From: an uncultured Bacteroidota bacterium | GTDB lineage: Bacteria; Bacteroidota; Bacteroidia; Chitinophagales; Chitinophagaceae | Length of the DNA: 7,384 bases | Direction of reading: 5' to 3' | Assembly (NCBI GenBank): GCA_946480675.1 | Contig: CAMLKS010000120.1 | Coordinates: 1-7,384 of the forward strand | Shown here: piece after piece, positions 5,975-7,384 of the stretch | Layout of the letters: each line of letters opens with the position of its first letter | Numbering within the stretch: the first letter of the stretch is position 1 | Position numbers and translations under genes: made by a program | Notes under the pieces: generated by a model | The model's input: the letters and a program-made list of their open reading frames with translations, nothing else | The model's database searches: none | What the model was told of the DNA's origin: nothing

Positions 5975-5985
5975 CCTAATATTTG

Positions 5986-5993
5986 TACATTTG
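5986..5993 (+). promoter_or_regulatory. Candidate -7 box (TACATTTG) for the M13 peptidase gene
   Basis: TACATTTG is an exact match to the Bacteroidota TAnnTTTG -7 element. Transcription would begin near 5999-6000, leaving a leader of about 20 AT-rich bases before the ATG at 6020, a sensible distance. A -33 TTG at the usual spacing is not seen. Confidence 0.45.
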
Positions 5994-6019
5994 GTTCCTT
6001 AATAAAAAATATACACAAA

Positions 6020-7384
6020 ATGAATTGGAAGCATTCACTGCTGGCAGGTGCTGCTATTATAGCTATGGCATCTTGCCAGGATGCAGGCAATAAAAGCGAA
6101 GGCACTGCGGCTGCATCGCGCAAGCTTTTAGACCCGGCTAATATGGATACCACCATACGCCCGGGCGACGACTTCTTTATGTATGCCAATGGCACATGGT
6201 TGAAAAACAACCCTATACCCGGCACAGAAACACGCTGGGGCAGCTTTAACGAGCTGCAGGAAAACAACTTTAAAGCCCTGCACGAATTGCTGGATGCCGC
6301 TGCTGATAATAAAAACGCAAAAGCAGGCTCTGCAGACCAGAAAGTAGGTGACCTGTACCGCAGTGGTATGGATAGTGCCGCTATAGACAAAGCAGGCATT
6401 GCACCGCTGAACGATGTGCTGAAACGCATAGATGGCATTACAGATGCCAATAGCCTGATGAACGAGGTAGCACTGATGCAGACACAAGGCATCGGCCAGC
6501 TGTTTGGTTTCTACGTATCGCCCGATGATAAGAACGTAACGAAGCAGATCAGTCAGTTCTTCCAGGCCGGTCTGGGTATGCCAGATCGTGATTATTATTT
6601 CAATAAAGACGAGCGCACTTCTAAAATACGCGAGGCTTACCAGCAGTACCTGGTAAAAATGTTCACCCTGATAAATGGTGACAGCACTACGGCTAAGAAA
6701 GATGCGGCTGATGTTTACAAACTGGAAACATCATTGGCAGGCGCTTCTATGACGCGTGTAGATATGCGCGACCCGTACAAACTCTATAACAAATACAACC
6801 TGGACGGACTGAACAAACTGACACCGGGCATGGACTGGAAAGTACTTTTCCAGAATCTGAAACTGAACGGACAGGATTCCGCCATCGTTGGTACACCTAA
6901 GTTCTTTGTAGAAGTAAGTAAACAACTGAAAGCTACGCCAATAGATGTATGGAAGAAGTACCTGAAATTCCATACGGTAAACGATATGGCTCCATACCTG
7001 AGCAGCAATTTCGATAACACACGTTTCGACTTCTATGGTAAAGTGGTACGTGGCCAGAAAGAGCAAAAACCACGCTGGAAACGTGTGCTGGCAGTGGTAG
7101 ATGGCTCTGTGGGCGAACTGCTGGGCCAAATGTATGTTGAAAAGCACTTCAAACCGGAGGCTAAAAAGCGTATGCTGGAACTGCTGGACAACCTGCAGAA
7201 AACGTACAGCGACCGCATCAACCGCCTAGACTGGATGAGCGACGTGACTAAGCAAAAAGCACAAGCGAAGCTGGGTACTTTCATCAGGAAAATAGGCTAC
7301 CCTGACAAATGGAGAGATTATGGCAAGCTGGAAATAAAAGGCAATGACTATGTAAAAAACATCATGGCGGCTTCAGCTTTCGAA
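6020..7384 (+). CDS. pepO: M13 family (PepO/neprilysin-like) metallopeptidase lipoprotein, N-terminal part
   Basis: The frame is open from ATG 6020 to the right edge: 455 codons of a family usually about 670-690 residues long. A lipoprotein signal (hydrophobic 7-17, MASC with Cys19) is followed by QDAG, a polar start that may act as a surface/outer-membrane export signal as known for some Bacteroidota lipoproteins. The M13 N-terminal domain is clear: PGDDFFMYANGTW (48-60) with KNNPIP, RWGSFNELQE (72-81), GLGMPDRDYYF, then WMSDVTKQKAQAKL (405-418) and IGYPDKWRDY. The zinc motifs of the family (NAYY, HExxH, GENIAD) lie further on and cannot be checked. M13 enzymes cut short peptides with bulky hydrophobic residues at P1'; here it would act outside the inner membrane, probably in peptide scavenging or envelope turnover. 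It has its own candidate promoter and looks separate from the upstream cluster. Confidence 0.92.
   Translation, partial: MNWKHSLLAGAAIIAMASCQDAGNKSEGTAAASRKLLDPANMDTTIRPGDDFFMYANGTWLKNNPIPGTETRWGSFNELQENNFKALHELLDAAADNKNAKAGSADQKVGDLYRSGMDSAAIDKAGIAPLNDVLKRIDGITDANSLMNEVALMQTQGIGQLFGFYVSPDDKNVTKQISQFFQAGLGMPDRDYYFNKDERTSKIREAYQQYLVKMFTLINGDSTTAKKDAADVYKLETSLAGASMTRVDMRDPYKLYNKYNLDGLNKLTPGMDWKVLFQNLKLNGQDSAIVGTPKFFVEVSKQLKATPIDVWKKYLKFHTVNDMAPYLSSNFDNTRFDFYGKVVRGQKEQKPRWKRVLAVVDGSVGELLGQMYVEKHFKPEAKKRMLELLDNLQKTYSDRINRLDWMSDVTKQKAQAKLGTFIRKIGYPDKWRDYGKLEIKGNDYVKNIMAASAFE

Noticed and set aside
6731..7147. Minus-strand frames within the M13 peptidase region.
   Set aside because: The plus-strand M13 frame is uninterrupted with clear family motifs; these are shadows.

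Overview
The window looks like chromosomal DNA from a Bacteroidota bacterium, most likely of the Chitinophagaceae or a close relative. Three things point there. A PorW/SprE-type type IX secretion protein is present, and that system is confined to this phylum. The ends of a RelA/SpoT protein and an M13 lipoprotein peptidase resemble Bacteroidota versions. Candidate TAnnTTTG (-7) promoter boxes appear, and most starts lack strong Shine-Dalgarno sequences. I see no RNA gene, insertion sequence, CRISPR array or phage gene, so this reads as core rather than accessory DNA.

Left part, minus strand: a large sprE/porW gene (3970 down to 275) is followed, after a 134-base spacer with a strong hairpin, by the first 46 codons of a RelA/SpoT (p)ppGpp synthetase/hydrolase gene (140 down to 1, running off the left edge). 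The SprE homologue is unusual. A basic coil of about 230 residues, built on an 11-residue '(T/A)DS..A.RK.K' repeat, sits between a Sec signal peptide and the conserved TPR body, and there is no lipoprotein cysteine.

Middle, plus strand: after a 239-base divergent promoter region comes a tight four-gene cluster (4210-5915). It holds a 158-residue single-pass membrane protein that looks like the anchor half of a Bacteroidota M23 endopeptidase with no peptidase domain, a 71-residue AtpZ/AtpI-family protein, a 124-residue four-helix membrane protein, and an SprT-like zinc metalloprotein. The first three are joined by ATGA stop/start overlaps and the fourth starts one base after the third ends. 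The first three probably descend from the envelope/ATP-synthase-accessory neighbourhood often found beside sprE in this phylum (from memory). No bactofilin or atpB follows here.

Right part, plus strand: after a 104-base spacer with an interrupted palindrome and a good -7 box, an M13 (PepO/neprilysin-like) lipoprotein metallopeptidase begins at 6020 and is open to the right edge (455 codons visible). Its catalytic HExxH motif would lie beyond the window.

The genes share an envelope theme (protein secretion, membrane accessory proteins, surface or periplasmic peptidase) next to a stringent-response gene. The most notable observations are the hendecad-repeat arm of SprE and the peptidase-less M23-like anchor heading the AtpZ cluster.
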